Shown in pieces: positions 62,767 to 64,000 of a DNA stretch of 64,000 bases (positions are counted from its first letter, which is position 1; every line of letters begins with the position of its first letter). The DNA comes from Lachnospiraceae bacterium (GTDB taxonomy: Bacteria; Bacillota; Clostridia; Lachnospirales; Lachnospiraceae). The notes below the pieces were generated by a model. That model was not told the origin of the DNA and ran no database searches. It was given only the letters and a program-made list of their open reading frames with translations. The stretch covers positions 62,001 through 126,000 of the forward strand of contig JAFRLH010000015.1 of assembly GCA_017431345.1 (NCBI GenBank), written 5' to 3'. Position numbers and translations under genes: made by a program.

Positions 62767-63447
62767 TTACGCTTCCGTCTTTCCCTTCAGAAGAATACAG
62801 CCGCATACAGTACAGTAATCGTACCTCGGATCCATCATGGTCCCGCAGGCTGCGCACGGAATTCTGTCATCTTCAGATTTATCGTATTTCTCGTAGGCGT
62901 ACTGAGTGCCCAGATTCCCGAGGAAGCGGACTCTGTCGCCTTCCTGCAGGTAATCATAGATACCGCTGTGAGATTTCCATACCTGACTCTTTTTCTTTCC
63001 CGAATCTGTCCGGAAAAAAATGGTGTAGGTATCATCATCCGCTCCGTCATCCCTGCGTCTCCGATGATAGCTCTTCCTGATGACGGTACCATCCCAGCCC
63101 GGCTTTTTCCGGCCGATCATCAGGCCGACGATCAGCATGATAATAAAAACAACAACACCTGCAAGCAAGCCAACCGTCAGCCCGGCGCCCGTGAACATAC
63201 TGGCAAGAATGACAATGATCGTAATGACAGGAATAGAGATGGCCCAAATCTTTCCCGTGAATTTTTTATAAGCCTTAAAGCTCTCGTGGTCTGTGATCTC
63301 AGAATAGCCGATGCCTCCGGCGCCGATCCGCCGGGTGTTCCCATATAACATCTCATCATTGATCGGTTTCCCACAGGAAGGACAGATTTCATCATCCTTC
63401 CTGACCTTCGCGCCGCAGCTGGAACAATAGTTTTTTCTGATGCTCAT
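62767..63447 (-). CDS. zinc-ribbon membrane protein
   Basis: This 226-residue protein has zinc ribbons at both ends: CSSCG/CPSCG (about 8-26) and CAACG/CTVCG (about 199-217). Two membrane helices (about 66-110) lie in a hairpin, followed by a basic soluble domain (about 120-190). It is probably a membrane-bound cytoplasmic-facing scaffold; function unknown. SD AGAAAGGAG. Confidence 0.8.
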   Translation of the reverse strand: MSIRKNYCSSCGAKVRKDDEICPSCGKPINDEMLYGNTRRIGAGGIGYSEITDHESFKAYKKFTGKIWAISIPVITIIVILASMFTGAGLTVGLLAGVVVFIIMLIVGLMIGRKKPGWDGTVIRKSYHRRRRDDGADDDTYTIFFRTDSGKKKSQVWKSHSGIYDYLQEGDRVRFLGNLGTQYAYEKYDKSEDDRIPCAACGTMMDPRYDYCTVCGCILLKGKTEA

Positions 63448-64000
63448 GTTTCTCCTTTCTCCTCATAACAAGGATGCATTATCACATTTACAGATCCTTT
63501 AATGCCCCGATACATACAAGTTAAATCATTTACCTCATTTCCAGACACACCTTCGAATCCGATCTGTCATGACTGCGCCCGGTCATCTTTCTTCTTATCG
63601 GTTTTCAGCCGTTCGTACAGCGCAGGCACGAATTTTTCCGGTTCATTCCTGTAAGCAGACACTTTCGACTTTTATTGTCCGTCAATCCATTCATGCAGCG
63701 GAAGTCCATGCCAGATAAATGACAAGGCGAAAGCAGAGTAAAATTGTTTTATTATTGGATTCTTTAGATATTTTTATTATATACATTGTCCATCTTTCGT
63801 CAAGTTTTCCAACTATGTTCGTTGTTTGCTGCTTACCGGATCACTTATTCCCGGATTATTTTTTATTAATGTGTGAAGTGTGCTGCAGCGCTTGCTGATA
63901 CTTGAAAACGATCATCCTTATTTTCCTGAGATTTTCCGACTAAACGCCCTGAAGTTCCCGTTCAATACCAGCCTTTTCTGAACTTTGGCTCGTATCCTTC
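63448..64000. other. gene-free end of window
   Basis: No frame longer than about 60 codons with an SD is visible on either strand in these 553 bases. It should hold the promoter of the zinc-ribbon gene and perhaps the end of an off-window gene; no element can be named with confidence. Confidence 0.5.

Noticed and set aside
1..64000. tRNA, rRNA, prophage or insertion-sequence genes
   Set aside because: No cloverleaf, rRNA segment, transposase, integrase or phage structural gene was recognised by eye; a dedicated tRNA scan was not possible.

Overview
The window looks like a chromosomal segment of a Gram-positive anaerobe of the Bacillota, class Clostridia, probably Lachnospiraceae-like (an inference from gene content, not a placement). 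Supporting signs are strong AGGAGG-type ribosome binding sites with some TTG and GTG starts, a TPP riboswitch in front of thiT, a DUF1292 protein beside ychF, BspA-like leucine-rich secreted proteins, LytTR/DUF3021 and DUF6765 genes, and an Old-Yellow-Enzyme/SDR pair. No tRNA, rRNA, CRISPR array, phage structural gene or recognisable transposase was seen. About four fifths of the genes lie on the minus strand.

Layout. 0-4.9 kb: a two-gene accessory module on the plus strand, an AlbA_2/ATPase protein and a very large primase-helicase of the TOTE conflict-system type, behind two related palindromic operators. 5-8 kb: an overlapping minus-strand cassette of ECF sigma factor, membrane protein, ABC ATPase and ABC permease. 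8.1-21 kb: mainly housekeeping genes (ychF, DUF1292, a UvrD-family helicase overlapping gltX, free-methionine sulfoxide reductase, small alarmone synthetase, larC, DUF2325), mixed with lysine-rich secreted proteins and an odd serine/arginine-repeat membrane protein. 20-26 kb: radical SAM enzyme, EutQ-like cupin, an HTH-HisKA-REC protein without a kinase ATPase domain, riboswitch-controlled thiT, a YARHG protein and an aldo/keto reductase.

25.5-33 kb is the most unusual coding stretch. It has a ParB-like/HAD fusion overlapping a HAD-only paralogue, then two MATE-type transporters that each carry a C-terminal RsbW/SpoIIAB-like GHKL ATPase domain. Between these twins lie a DUF4230 protein, a multi-span membrane protein and a hypothetical protein. 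34-41.6 kb holds a hydrolase-LytTR-DUF3021 operon and an OYE/SDR redox operon with a LysR regulator. 41.6-57.3 kb holds a frameshifted BspA-like gene, NUDIX, DUF554, esterase, enolase-superfamily and LysR genes, a DUF6765 operon, a repeat-containing DUF1002 protein, a DJ-1/PfpI protein and a carboxylesterase fused to DUF1294.

57.4-61.9 kb is bounded by two copies of a non-coding element of about 208 bp. Each copy has the same four short sites (core TACCC/GGGTA) in the order forward, forward, reverse, reverse with nearly identical spacing. The copies flank a hypothetical protein, a small charged protein, an RHS-like secreted protein and a KAP-like P-loop NTPase. The window ends with a secreted protein and a zinc-ribbon membrane protein; the last 550 bases show no gene.

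The most interesting candidates for undescribed biology are the paired four-site element, the MATE-GHKL twins and the operator-controlled AlbA_2/primase-helicase module. Family names are recalled from sequence motifs; no database search was run.
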